A stretch of DNA of 64,000 nt from Clostridium ljungdahlii DSM 13528 (GCF_000143685.1 NC_014328.1:2790001-2854000); one strand, 5' to 3'. Positions 43,450-51,775 are shown, counted from the stretch's first letter. Notes: a model not told the origin generated them from the sequence alone. Program-made: numbers and translations.

Positions 43450-44127
43450 ATGATGTTATTAGCAAAAAGTACTTATAAAAAATATAACCACTTTTTATCG
43501 TTAACTATATTTATATTTTTAACCTTATGGTTTGCATATCTAAAAAAAACTATAGTTTCTCAACATATTATGTATTCTTATCTTGATTCTAAAATACCTT
43601 TTGTGAAAGAATTCGTTTTAGCATATTATTTCTGGTTTGCTTATATGTCTATTGGTTTTGTATATCTTGGTTTTGTATCAAAAATAGATTTCTATAAAAT
43701 GGAGCTATTTCTTTCATTAAGCATGACTATTTCCTTTATAATATTTATACTATATCCAAATTCTCAATTTCCCAGACCAAGTGTATCAGGTAAAGATATT
43801 TTTTCTCGGCTAGTTAATTTTATTTATGACCATGATGGCACAAACAATGTATTTCCAAGCATTCATGTTTGTAATTCCATTGGAGTTCATATAGGATTAA
43901 TTAACTGTTATAAATTAAAAGATAAAACTTTAATTAAAAATTTATCACTTATAGCTACTCTATTGATATGTGCTTCTACAGTGTTTATAAAACAGCATTC
44001 AATTATAGATATTGTTGGAGGAGTTATTCTTGCTGCAATAATTTACATATGTATTTATCAAATACCAAAATTATTTATGTCTTCACTAAAAATAGGAAAC
44101 TTAAAAATTGAAAACAAAAAATACTAA
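43450..44127 (+). CDS. PAP2-superfamily membrane phosphatase
   Basis: A 225-residue membrane protein with about six segments. The PAP2 motifs are FPSIHVCNSIGVHIGL (motif 2, Ser-x-His) and KQHSIIDIVGGVI (motif 3, His and Asp). Motif 1 is poorly conserved around FPRPSVSGKD, so it may be an inositol phosphorylceramide synthase-like variant. Lipid phosphates or undecaprenyl pyrophosphate are possible substrates. The ATG at 43450 follows GGGAGGAAG; an upstream TTG lacks a site. Confidence 0.8.
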   Translation: MMLLAKSTYKKYNHFLSLTIFIFLTLWFAYLKKTIVSQHIMYSYLDSKIPFVKEFVLAYYFWFAYMSIGFVYLGFVSKIDFYKMELFLSLSMTISFIIFILYPNSQFPRPSVSGKDIFSRLVNFIYDHDGTNNVFPSIHVCNSIGVHIGLINCYKLKDKTLIKNLSLIATLLICASTVFIKQHSIIDIVGGVILAAIIYICIYQIPKLFMSSLKIGNLKIENKKY

Positions 44128-44150
44128 TTCGATATCTATAATTTTCAGAG

Positions 44151-44193
44151 ATAAATAATAGAGCTATCTTAGGTTATAGTTCCATTATTTATT
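44151..44193. terminator. Hairpin between convergent PAP2 and sensor kinase genes
   Basis: AAATAAT-AGAG-CTAT and ATAG-TTCC-ATTATTT form an interrupted stem in a T/A-rich context between two stop codons. Confidence 0.6.
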
Positions 44194-45512
44194 TATCCTC
44201 CTATCTTAAACTTCACTAAAAACTTAGTGATTTCAGGACTACTTTCCACATATATTCTTCCATTATTTTCTTCAACTAATTGCTTAATAATATACAATCC
44301 AAAGCCGTGATCACTTTTCTTATTGGTTTTTGTGGAAAATCCTCTATCAAAAATCTTTTTTCTCATGTTCTCTGGAATGACATCCCCATTATCAGCTACT
44401 TCAATACAAAAGTCTTCATGTTCTGTAAAAGTACTGACGGCTATCTCCTTATAATCTGTATATGTCTTAGATTGAAATGCTTCAAAAGCATTATCTACCA
44501 GGTTGCTTATTATACTTATCAATTCATCCTGTCTAATTTTTATCAAGTCAAAGGGTTCATCAATCATTACTTCAAAGTGTATATTATTTTTCACAGCATA
44601 GCTATTTTTGATGGATAATAATCCGTCTATGTAATCATTTCCCGTATTCAAGTATTTAAAAGTTGATTTTACAGTATCTGAAATTTTCAACACATAGTCA
44701 TTTATTCTTTCAACAGTATTAGGCTTGTTTAACAAACATAATCCCTGTATAACATTAATATGATTTCCAAAATCATGTTTTTCCTGCCTTATTATGCCAA
44801 TTATTTCCTCCATGTTTTTAATTTGGCTTTCTTTAACTTTATACTTGGCATTTATATTTACAAGTGTCTGTTTTTCTTTTAAGTTTTTGAACTTAAAAAT
44901 TAAAAATACAAAATATACGGTAAAAATTAAGATATTATAGATTTGTATATTTTTTATATTAAGAATGCTAAAATTAATACAAAATGCAAAGAGAGTAACT
45001 ACTCCTGACTCAATTATTAAGTTAGAAAAAACGGCCCCTTCTTTTTCAAATATTTTAAGTTTAACAAAATAAGAATTAAATTTAAAAATCATAGCTACAA
45101 TAAAAACTTGTAATATCTTAGAAACTATTGCCATGATTTCAACATATTTAGACTCCAAGATGACTTGATTTAAATCTATATTATATGCAAACATTTCAAT
45201 AATTTCAATAAAAAATTCTGTACTAAAAATTATTGTAAAAAATAAAGAAATTATAACTGCAGAATCAAAAATTCTTATTTTTGTAATCCAAACAAGTAAT
45301 AAGATATCAAACATTACAAGAATAAGTGAATGATAAGTCAAGGAGATATGAAATGTAATCCAATAAGTTCCAAGAATAAACAATATGCAAAATAATCCTG
45401 ACCTAACTTTATTTTGAATTACAAATTTTTTCTTATCATATAGCGCTTCAAAAATTCCCAGAATAAGTGAAGCCTCTATAATATCTAATACTATTTCTCT
45501 TACAATAATCAT
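44193..45512 (-). CDS. GHKL sensor histidine kinase, AgrC-like
   Basis: A 439-residue kinase. About six membrane segments (residues 1-215) precede a cytoplasmic region with the AgrC/SpoOB-type His box RQEKHDFGNHINVIQGL, the N box DNAFEAF and the G box KSDHGFGLYIIKQLVEENNG. The size and layout match receptors for cyclic peptide signals. It lies 107 bp downstream of an agrD-like gene in the same orientation, so it probably senses that peptide. No AgrA/LytTR-type regulator and no AgrB protease are encoded nearby. Confidence 0.88.
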   Translation of the reverse strand: MIIVREIVLDIIEASLILGIFEALYDKKKFVIQNKVRSGLFCILFILGTYWITFHISLTYHSLILVMFDILLLVWITKIRIFDSAVIISLFFTIIFSTEFFIEIIEMFAYNIDLNQVILESKYVEIMAIVSKILQVFIVAMIFKFNSYFVKLKIFEKEGAVFSNLIIESGVVTLFAFCINFSILNIKNIQIYNILIFTVYFVFLIFKFKNLKEKQTLVNINAKYKVKESQIKNMEEIIGIIRQEKHDFGNHINVIQGLCLLNKPNTVERINDYVLKISDTVKSTFKYLNTGNDYIDGLLSIKNSYAVKNNIHFEVMIDEPFDLIKIRQDELISIISNLVDNAFEAFQSKTYTDYKEIAVSTFTEHEDFCIEVADNGDVIPENMRKKIFDRGFSTKTNKKSDHGFGLYIIKQLVEENNGRIYVESSPEITKFLVKFKIGG

Positions 45513-45541
45513 GTACTATCCCCCTTTGTTTTTTAATTTAA

Positions 45542-45604
45542 TTTTTTATAAATGTTGCAAACTAATATTTTTATAAAATTTTTAATCACAACATTTATAA
45601 AAAA
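45542..45604 (-). promoter_or_regulatory. Long intercistronic inverted repeat between agrD and the kinase gene
   Basis: TTTTTTATAAATGTTG (45542-45557) and its perfect reverse complement (45589-45604) enclose 31 bp. As RNA it would form a stable hairpin just after the agrD stop, able to stabilise the agrD message or limit read-through to the kinase. Confidence 0.6.
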
Positions 45605-45619
45605 TCATAAGTTAGTACA

Positions 45620-45763
45620 TTACTTCAAAAGTTCATCAGGACATTTTGGTTGATAAGCACAACCTGATGATGCTGGAGTTATAACTATTTCAGCTAAACC
45701 CAAAGACAATTTGCCTACCACTTTCATACTTTTCTCTAAAACACTCTCTTTTAAATTTTTCAT
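45620..45763 (-). CDS. agrD: AgrD-like cyclic autoinducer peptide precursor
   Basis: A 47-residue precursor missed by length cut-offs. A TAGGAGG site precedes the ATG at 45763. The N-terminal half is an amphipathic leader (VLEKSMKVVGKLSLGLAEIV), then SSGCAYQPKC and an acidic tail PDELLK, the layout of clostridial cyclic lactone autoinducers (Cys, aromatic, Gln/Pro, then P-D/E-E-L). Normally AgrB cuts and cyclises such peptides and AgrC detects them. A GHKL kinase follows, but agrB is absent from the window, so processing must rely on a distant protease or the system is incomplete. Confidence 0.8.
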   Translation of the reverse strand: MKNLKESVLEKSMKVVGKLSLGLAEIVITPASSGCAYQPKCPDELLK

Positions 45764-45898
45764 TTTTCATATACCTCCTATAATGTTTTAATTTATAAGT
45801 TCTACAATAATTTAGATTTTCCTGCTATATATTACAAAAAAAAATAAAAATAAGAAAATTAATTTTCCTTTTGTAAATATTTGGTGCATAAGATTCAT

Positions 45899-45938
45899 AA
45901 AAAAATGGAGCTATATTAGACTATAGCTCCATTTTTTT
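45899..45938. terminator. Terminator between the 44-residue gene and agrD
   Basis: AAAAAATGGAGCTATA and TATAGCTCCATTTTTT form a perfect 16-bp stem with a 6-nt loop, a strong bidirectional terminator that separates agrD from the genes upstream on the same strand. Confidence 0.92.
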
Positions 45939-45982
45939 GATATGATAAAGCTTATTAGTACAGCAAGCCCCTATTCTATAAT

Positions 45983-46117
45983 TTAACCCTTTTTAACAGA
46001 ATTATATTTGGATTTAGTTTTATCTTCAGGATTTATATATTCAAAGTCTCCTTGTGAATTTTTTCTTATTCCCATCTTTTCATATTGCTTATCTTTAACT
46101 TTACGCTTATTAACCAT
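45983..46117 (-). CDS. Small basic hypothetical protein
   Basis: A 44-residue protein, strongly charged (starting MVNKRKVKDKQYEKMG), with no membrane segment. AGAGGTG lies 6 nt before the ATG. No family recognised. It sits 50 bp downstream of the SdpI-like gene on the same strand and ends before a strong terminator, so it is probably the last gene of that unit. Confidence 0.5.
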   Translation of the reverse strand: MVNKRKVKDKQYEKMGIRKNSQGDFEYINPEDKTKSKYNSVKKG

Positions 46118-46167
46118 TAATATCACCTCTAGCTTATTATCTATAATAATAAGCCATTATATTCTGT

Positions 46168-46518
46168 TTATGTCCTCTTTATTCCATTTTTATCAAATAA
46201 TTTTCTTAAATGAATTTCTGTAAGAGGAATCGAAGCTAAAAGTAAAATTACAGATATCTTAGATGAAACTGCTGAAGCAATATAAATATTATTTTTATAA
46301 ACAAAACTACATATTACCCCTATTACTAAAGATGCAACACCAGCATATATCATTATAATACTTGAAAATCTATTTCCTTCATCCCAGGTATCATTATTTT
46401 TCATAGAAAAAGGTGTTCTGTATCCCATGATCCCATTTATATGTTCCGGAGGCCACAATTTAAATATAATTCCTATAATAAGTACAATCATTCCTACTAA
46501 ATAATTTTGAATTGACAT
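46168..46518 (-). CDS. SdpI-family membrane protein
   Basis: A 116-residue protein with three membrane segments and the SdpI signature GYRTPFSMKNNDTWDEGNRF. SdpI itself protects Bacillus from the SDP killing peptide and signals through a repressor; most relatives have unknown roles. No SdpC-like toxin gene is visible here. A GGGGGAG site precedes the ATG. It follows the C5-epimerase-like gene on the same strand after 70 bp. Confidence 0.85.
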   Translation of the reverse strand: MSIQNYLVGMIVLIIGIIFKLWPPEHINGIMGYRTPFSMKNNDTWDEGNRFSSIIMIYAGVASLVIGVICSFVYKNNIYIASAVSSKISVILLLASIPLTEIHLRKLFDKNGIKRT

Positions 46519-46588
46519 AATAAACTCCCCCTATCCACATTAATATAAGAAATTATACCATCAAATATAAAAAAATAAAGTTTATTTT

Positions 46589-47788
46589 TTATATCAGTGT
46601 AACATAACTATTCCATAAATCTCTCATATCCTTAAAATACTTGTCTTTGGTAATATAATATATTGTGTCAAGCTGCTTTACATGTACAGAATGATAGTAT
46701 CCTGCACTATTGGGTTTGGAATTGTTTGTTATATAGTACAAATCATAACTCGTAAAACCTCCAATATCGTAGTAAGGCAAAATACATTTAAGGCTGTCAA
46801 TCCCCTTATTGAAATACTCATAAGCAATATTAGAATAGTACTTGTTTTGAGTTTCTTTAACGTGCCACCAATCATATAATCCCATTAAAGTGAAAATATA
46901 TCCATTTAATGTATAGGAACTAGTAGTATTTACATATTCCTGAAAAAATACCTTGTTTCCTAAATTCGGGTCCAATGCCTCCAGTGTATCCATTACACCT
47001 CCTTCTGAAACAGGTGTAATGAGATACTTTAAAGCCTTATTTCCAGCTTCTATATATTTTTTATCTCCTGTTATTTTAAACGCCCTTTCAAATACACTTA
47101 AAGCCTGACCTTGTGCCATACTCGATGTCCATCCCGGTTTCAAGTCCTCATAATGATTGTATGCAAAATTATATTTTAGAGCACCTTTTTTATCCATGTA
47201 ATTAACTAAAAAATCAGCACAGTTTAAAAAACTCTTTTTTGTATCATTTCCATTTATATATTTGCCATACATAGACAATGCATATAATTCTACTGATACA
47301 GGATTATAATAAAACTTACCACTATATTTACGCATAGGTATATTATTTGAATCAAACTTAAAATCAGCACAGTTTTCATCATTATTCTTTTCACAATCAA
47401 AATAGCACTTATAAGGACTATAATAATGACTTAATTCAACTGAATATCCCTTTAACTTATACTCCTCTTTTGATTTAGACACTAGTTGAATAAAATTTGG
47501 ACAATATCTATATTTTGTGGAAATTGGTTTTTTTACCTCAGCTAGTTTCTTATAGACAAGTACTTCATTTTTAATATGCCTTGGTGCCTCACTCTTTAGT
47601 ATTGAATTATATCCTTTAATGGCAGATTGAAATTTTCCCAAAGCTTGATATTTCTTACTTGTAGAAAGTGTTTCATTAAACGTAACTTTTCTATTTTTAT
47701 TATTCAAACGTACTGAAGCATACCCTATATTGCTGCTAGAAATAATTATAATACTAAAAATTAGCAATATTTCTTTTACAAATTTCAT
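46589..47788 (-). CDS. Exported protein with D-glucuronyl C5-epimerase-like domain
   Basis: A 399-residue protein with a signal peptide (residues 1-24). The C-terminal half matches the C5-epimerase C-terminal pattern: PGWTSSMAQGQALSVFERAF, then GGVMDTLEAL, FFQEYVNTTSSYTLNGYIFT and LMGLYDWW. That family is an alpha/alpha barrel that flips the C5 of uronic acids in polysaccharides. No uronate polymer pathway is nearby, so it may act on another cell-surface glycan. The first 90 residues have a short helical-repeat look (YNSILKSEAP). Confidence 0.75.
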   Translation of the reverse strand: MKFVKEILLIFSIIIISSSNIGYASVRLNNKNRKVTFNETLSTSKKYQALGKFQSAIKGYNSILKSEAPRHIKNEVLVYKKLAEVKKPISTKYRYCPNFIQLVSKSKEEYKLKGYSVELSHYYSPYKCYFDCEKNNDENCADFKFDSNNIPMRKYSGKFYYNPVSVELYALSMYGKYINGNDTKKSFLNCADFLVNYMDKKGALKYNFAYNHYEDLKPGWTSSMAQGQALSVFERAFKITGDKKYIEAGNKALKYLITPVSEGGVMDTLEALDPNLGNKVFFQEYVNTTSSYTLNGYIFTLMGLYDWWHVKETQNKYYSNIAYEYFNKGIDSLKCILPYYDIGGFTSYDLYYITNNSKPNSAGYYHSVHVKQLDTIYYITKDKYFKDMRDLWNSYVTLI

Positions 47789-47872
47789 CAGTTTTCTCCT
47801 TTTTCAATCAAAATTCTAACTATTAGTATTATTTTTCAAATGTGTAGTTTTTATTAAAAATTTACACATGAT

Positions 47873-47931
47873 AAAAGCCTCACTTCGTATAAATTCATAT
47901 AATTAAGAATTTATAAAAGTGAGGTTTTTAT
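47873..47931. terminator. Extended hairpin terminator
   Basis: GCCTCACTT pairs with AAGTGAGGT, and inside it ATAAATTC pairs with GAATTTAT, giving a long two-part stem with a T-run after it on either strand. It separates the monooxygenase-like gene from the epimerase-like gene. Confidence 0.8.
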
Positions 47932-47997
47932 ATAGAAATTCCATTCTAATAACTTCTATGTTGTAATCCTATACTTTGTGTCAATAAATAATTTGGA

Positions 47998-48285
47998 TTA
48001 GAAACAATTAGTATATACGTTTATATCCATATCCTTTTCTTGAATTTTTGCAAGTTCTGACATTATTCTTACAAAATGTGGTGACTTCATGTGCTTAGTC
48101 AATCCCTCTTTATCTTTCCATTCTTCTATAAAAGTTAAAATTTGTTTATTACTAATATCTTCATACAAATTATAAGATATGTTAGCTTCTTCTTTTAGAC
48201 TTTCTCTAATCAGTTCAGAAGAAAGTTTCTTAAATTTTTCTGTTTCACCTACTTTAACACAAGCTTTTGCTACAACTTTAAGCAT
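47998..48285 (-). CDS. Antibiotic biosynthesis monooxygenase-domain protein (YgiN-like)
   Basis: A 95-residue protein with the dimeric ferredoxin-like ABM fold: VVAKACVKVGETEKFKKLSS at the start, SYNLYEDISNKQILTFIEEW in the centre and HMKSPHF-like TKHMKSPHFVRIMSEL near the end. Relatives include quinol monooxygenases and stress proteins; anaerobic roles are unclear. No cofactor motif. It stands alone between terminators. Confidence 0.82.
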   Translation of the reverse strand: MLKVVAKACVKVGETEKFKKLSSELIRESLKEEANISYNLYEDISNKQILTFIEEWKDKEGLTKHMKSPHFVRIMSELAKIQEKDMDINVYTNCF

Positions 48286-48387
48286 ATTATGTCACACCCT
48301 TCCTTAAATTATGAACATTATATCATATAAATGTCAAAATAAGAACATTCATGGTACACTCTTTTCTTAAAATATATACTCCATATT

Positions 48388-49584
48388 CTAATGTTTTTTA
48401 TTAATTATTGTCTCAATCCAGTTAAAAATACGTTCACCTGCAATTAACTTAGCTCCAACCTGGCAGTGTTCTTCAGCACCTTCTTCTTTAGTAAAAAGCA
48501 TAAAATCCTTTTTACACTTGAGGTTATCATAGAGAAGTTTTGCTTGTCCTTTAAAGTATCCTTCATTTTCAGTATCAATAACAAGTGTAGGGCACTCAAT
48601 TTTTTCTGCTGTTCCTTTAAGGTAATAATTTTCTGTTTTTAGGAAGCACTCAGCAGGCGTCTTTGCATCAAATACATACATTGCATTTGAAATTGACCAC
48701 TTAATCGCTGAACTTTTTTTCATCTCTTCATACATACTGTTATTAACTTCTTCTGGATTATTACGCACATATTCGAAAAAACCTTCCCTTGAAAAATTAG
48801 AAGGTCTCCTGAACCCCATGAAATCATATACCCCTCCATTAGCAATGCAGGCTGCTATACGTTTTTCATATACTGCCGCTCTTGGAGCAAGATATCCTCC
48901 AAAACTTTCTCCCATAAGCACAATACGATTTGAATCTATCTCTTTTCTTGAAATTAGATAATCTATTACAGGTGTTACAACTTTTTCATAATCATATCTA
49001 AAGAATAAATGCTGCTTTCTCACAGCTTCTCCCTGTCCAGGACCTTCAAAAGTAAAAAAGTTCATCCCCCGCGCTAAGGCTGACATTGCTATCCCATAGA
49101 ATTCTTCTTTAGTTCCATCAAATCCATTTACAAGAACTAAAACAGGTCTTTTTTCATCTCCTTCATGATAAAAATGTCCTGGCAATGTTGTATTTTCGTA
49201 TGGTATTTTAACAGCTTCTATAACAGGTTTGTTTAATTTCATAACCTGTGAAAAACATTTAATACCTGCATCATAAAGTTCATTTATTCTTGGATCATTT
49301 GGATTCTCATGCAAATAAAATTCAGCTGTCCTATAATAGTTAGAAGCTCTCAGATATGCCTGCTTTGCACTAACTAAATGGCCTTCCAAATAGCATTTGT
49401 CTGCAAATTCATGAATTCTCTTTGCAAGTTTAGTCCATTCCCTGCACCAGCTTTCAAAATCTCCTTCTACTATCTTGTTTGCAGTTGAAATTACTTCTCC
49501 TATATCAGAAGCCCCAGAAGCAGCTCCTCCAAGAAGCCTCAGTACCTGAAATGAAAATTGCTCATCTTTAAAAATTACCTTCAT
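48388..49584 (-). CDS. Alpha/beta hydrolase (FrsA/DUF1100-like)
   Basis: A 398-residue hydrolase with a helical N-terminal cap (about 1-125) and a C-terminal alpha/beta domain. VLVNGFDGTKEEFY holds the oxyanion region, MGESFGGYLAP the nucleophile Ser (G-x-S-x-G), VIDTENEGYF an acid, and EEHCQVGAKL the catalytic His. It resembles 2,6-dihydroxypseudooxynicotine hydrolase-like and FrsA-like esterases; the substrate is unknown. It follows the TetR gene by 2 bp and so is under its control. Confidence 0.85.
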   Translation of the reverse strand: MKVIFKDEQFSFQVLRLLGGAASGASDIGEVISTANKIVEGDFESWCREWTKLAKRIHEFADKCYLEGHLVSAKQAYLRASNYYRTAEFYLHENPNDPRINELYDAGIKCFSQVMKLNKPVIEAVKIPYENTTLPGHFYHEGDEKRPVLVLVNGFDGTKEEFYGIAMSALARGMNFFTFEGPGQGEAVRKQHLFFRYDYEKVVTPVIDYLISRKEIDSNRIVLMGESFGGYLAPRAAVYEKRIAACIANGGVYDFMGFRRPSNFSREGFFEYVRNNPEEVNNSMYEEMKKSSAIKWSISNAMYVFDAKTPAECFLKTENYYLKGTAEKIECPTLVIDTENEGYFKGQAKLLYDNLKCKKDFMLFTKEEGAEEHCQVGAKLIAGERIFNWIETIINKKH

Positions 49585-49586
49585 AA

Positions 49587-50228
49587 TTAATTTTCTCCCT
49601 TCACTAATTGGTCAATATTGGGTATATTTAAAATTCCTTTATGTACTCCTAGTATTCTTTCAGCTATATCTTCAGCAGCTTTAGCCTTTATTTTTAAATC
49701 TTCAAGATTTGTATGGAAAATTCCAGGATCAAACATAAATCCAGTAGCTACCAACATATACTCTGCAGCTTCTTTTGGATACTTAGTATTAAATGCTCCC
49801 TCAATTACTCCCTGTTCTATAATTGAAGCATAAACAGGTATTAGTTTATTTATAGAATTTATAATAAATTTTTGGTGAACCCCAGCATTTTTTTCAGTAT
49901 GAAGCTCTAAAAACAAATCATCTTGTCTTCTTTTTAAGTCAAATTCAATTTTTGCAATTAAATTGAACTTTTGAATTGCATTTAGATCTTCTCGTTTTTG
50001 AATATCAATAATTTTTCCAACTCTTTCTTCTGATAAATTTTCAAGTACTGCAAGAAAAACATCCTCTTTGGATTTATAGTAAATATAAAATGTACCTTGA
50101 GCTATACCTGCTAATTTTACAATGTCACTTATGACTGTCTTTTCATAGCCTTTTTCTCTAAACAGCCTTTGTGCTGCTTTTAATATATCTTTTTTCCTCT
50201 GTTCTGGTTCTTTAGCTGTTCTGCTCAT
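49587..50228 (-). CDS. TetR-family transcriptional regulator
   Basis: A 213-residue regulator. The helix-turn-helix is IVKLAGIAQGTFYIYYKSKEDVF in an N-terminal domain starting RKKDILKAAQRLFREKGYEK. I start at the ATG at 50228, 5 nt after GAGGAGG; the frame continues upstream through the promoter and is not coding there. Two copies of a 16-bp palindrome flank the -35 and start regions, so it represses itself and the hydrolase gene behind it. Confidence 0.9.
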   Translation of the reverse strand: MSRTAKEPEQRKKDILKAAQRLFREKGYEKTVISDIVKLAGIAQGTFYIYYKSKEDVFLAVLENLSEERVGKIIDIQKREDLNAIQKFNLIAKIEFDLKRRQDDLFLELHTEKNAGVHQKFIINSINKLIPVYASIIEQGVIEGAFNTKYPKEAAEYMLVATGFMFDPGIFHTNLEDLKIKAKAAEDIAERILGVHKGILNIPNIDQLVKGEN

Positions 50229-50244
50229 TTTTTCCTCCTCATGT

Positions 50245-50296
50245 TGAATGACATCATTCATTAAATATATAATACCATAATGAATGATGTCATTCA
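50245..50296 (-). promoter_or_regulatory. tetR promoter with two palindromic operators
   Basis: TGAATGATGTCATTCA at 50281-50296 and TGAATGACATCATTCA at 50245-50260 are the same palindrome in opposite orientation. On the minus strand TTGAAT, 17 bp, TATTAT forms a promoter whose -35 overlaps the first copy, while the second copy covers the transcription start region. Confidence 0.75.
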
Positions 50297-50301
50297 ACAA
50301 A

Positions 50302-50354
50302 AAAGTTATATTTAACTACCCTACGTTAAATATAGAGCAGTTAAATATAACTTT
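50302..50354. terminator. Terminator between the 125-residue gene and tetR
   Basis: AAAGTTATATTTAACT (50302-50317) and its perfect reverse complement (50339-50354) make a 16-bp stem with a 21-nt loop directly after the stop of the minus-strand gene. Confidence 0.75.
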
Positions 50355-50357
50355 AAT

Positions 50358-50735
50358 TTAAAATGTGCCTCCCTTTAAAACATTCATTAATTGTAATAAG
50401 TCTGTTTCATTAGCACCTTGTTTTTTTACCTTATGGTCGATAGACATATGAATTTTACCTGATAGAGCGGATAAGCAATATTGTGTTGCATCATCCCCTG
50501 TTAAATTTTTCGACAATTTTTGCTTTTCCATTTTATCAATAGGAATTTTACTTATTAAATGCTTATTATTACTTTCATCTACTACATATGTACAATAATA
50601 TTTTCCTACTTTTTCTGATATAACTTGTTTACTTTTTTTTGATTTCTTTGTATCATTGCTGCTCTCTTTACTATCTGTTACTGCAGGATAAGCATAAGAA
50701 TTACCACCAGAAATACTATTTACAGATAAACTCAT
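50358..50735 (-). CDS. Hypothetical Ser/Lys-rich protein
   Basis: A 125-residue protein. AAGGAGGTA ribosome site before the ATG. The N-terminal 40 residues are Ser/Asn/Lys-rich and probably disordered. Residues about 40-75 contain GKYYCTYVVDESNNKHLISK, possibly a beta hairpin, and the rest is mixed. No signal peptide. The start (MSLSVNSISGG) resembles small flagellar or rod-associated proteins that begin with short Ser/Ile-rich motifs, but I do not recognise a family. Confidence 0.5.
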   Translation of the reverse strand: MSLSVNSISGGNSYAYPAVTDSKESSNDTKKSKKSKQVISEKVGKYYCTYVVDESNNKHLISKIPIDKMEKQKLSKNLTGDDATQYCLSALSGKIHMSIDHKVKKQGANETDLLQLMNVLKGGTF

Positions 50736-50911
50736 CTTTATACCTCCTTAATGGAATTTTTATTATATATTGTATATTATAACATATTATTTTCTAACCT
50801 TGAAGAACAATGCCTTTGAGAAATTCTATATATCTTATTTACATAATAATTTCTTTTCATCTGCTTTAAACGGAAGGTATAAGTGTTAATAATGGGACCG
50901 TACAATATCTG

Positions 50912-51286
50912 CTACTTTAGAACCCTGGTTTTAGCTATCATTTTCTTATATGTATTGATTTTTTTCTCAAGATGCAGTATATTATCTTCTATTTTACTTC
51001 TTTCAAAAGTTAACCTGTCCATTTGCTCTTCTAATAATTTTAATCGCTCTTCCAGTGTTTTGTCTCCTTCATATCTCAATTTAGAATAATATTGTATATC
51101 TTTAATTGGCATATTTGTCTCTTTTAGACGAATTATGAACTTTAACCACTCTACATCTTTTTCACTATATATTCTTCTGTTAATCTTGTTTCTCTCAGGA
51201 TAAATTAAACCAAGTTTCTCGTAATACCTCAATGTGTCAATACTTAAACCAATCTTTTTAGAAAACTCTCCAATATAATAATTCAA
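50912..51286 (-). CDS. MerR-family transcriptional regulator
   Basis: A 124-residue regulator: N-terminal winged helix YYIGEFSKKIGLSIDTLRYY followed by EKLGLIYP and RIYSEKDVEWLKFI, then a coiled coil to the end. The TTG start at 51286 has GGGGGA 6 nt upstream, while the ATG at 51307 lies inside the operator. It has no Cys-rich metal site, so it probably senses an organic ligand or stress. It diverges from a carboxymuconolactone decarboxylase-family gene whose promoter has the MerR-type spacer. Confidence 0.88.
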   Translation of the reverse strand: MNYYIGEFSKKIGLSIDTLRYYEKLGLIYPERNKINRRIYSEKDVEWLKFIIRLKETNMPIKDIQYYSKLRYEGDKTLEERLKLLEEQMDRLTFERSKIEDNILHLEKKINTYKKMIAKTRVLK

Positions 51287-51300
51287 TTTGATTCCCCCTA

Positions 51301-51331
51301 TTGACATGGAGTTAACTCCATCATATATGAT
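51301..51331 (+). promoter_or_regulatory. MerR-type promoter with 19-bp spacer and central dyad
   Basis: TTGACA (51301-51306) and TATGAT (51326-51331) are separated by 19 bp, and the spacer contains the perfect 16-bp palindrome ATGGAGTTAACTCCAT (51306-51321). This is the hallmark of promoters that MerR proteins activate by untwisting DNA. It drives the decarboxylase-family gene at 51365. Confidence 0.82.
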
Positions 51332-51364
51332 AATACTATCATGAAATTAGGAGGTATTTCAATT

Positions 51365-51733
51365 ATGGAAAATAGATATGAAAAAGGAGTAAATAAGCTT
51401 AAGGAAGTTGATGGAACAGGGGGAACAGAAGTAGTAGAATCTCTTAAAGATATTGCTCCAGACTTAGGAAAATACATTATTGAATTTGCTTTTGGAGATA
51501 TTTATACCAGACCAACATTTGACTTAAAACAGAGAGAACTTGTTACCTTATCTGCACTAACTACATTAGGTGGATGTGACAAACAACTAAAAGTTCATAT
51601 TAATGGTGCCTTAAATGTTGGAATAACAAAAAAAGAAATTATAGAAGTTTTTCTACAGTGCATCCCTTATGTTGGTTTTCCAAGAGTCCTAAATGCCGTT
51701 TCAGTTGCAAAAGATATTTTCTTAAATAACTAA
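51365..51733 (+). CDS. Carboxymuconolactone decarboxylase-family protein
   Basis: A 122-residue protein with the CMD fold: IIEFAFGDIYTRPTFDLKQR, then SALTTLGGCDKQLKVHI with the conserved Cys and His, and EVFLQCIPYVGFPRVLNA. Only one Cys is present in the usual active-site segment (no CxxC), so it is unlikely to be an AhpD-type peroxidase. The ATG at 51365 is 10 nt after AGGAGG. Likely the target of the adjacent MerR regulator. Confidence 0.88.
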   Translation: MENRYEKGVNKLKEVDGTGGTEVVESLKDIAPDLGKYIIEFAFGDIYTRPTFDLKQRELVTLSALTTLGGCDKQLKVHINGALNVGITKKEIIEVFLQCIPYVGFPRVLNAVSVAKDIFLNN

Positions 51734-51740
51734 TAAATAA

Positions 51741-51775
51741 GAGCTTAAGTCCTTACAAATAAGGATTTTAAGCTC
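51741..51775 (+). terminator. Terminator after the CMD-family gene
   Basis: GAGCTTAAGTCCTTA and TAAGGATTTTAAGCTC form a long stem with one mismatch directly after the stop codon. Confidence 0.75.

Noticed and set aside
49587..50300. Longer TetR start at 50300
   Set aside because: The extra 24 codons run through the operators and promoter, and the ribosome site GAGGAGG points to the ATG at 50228.
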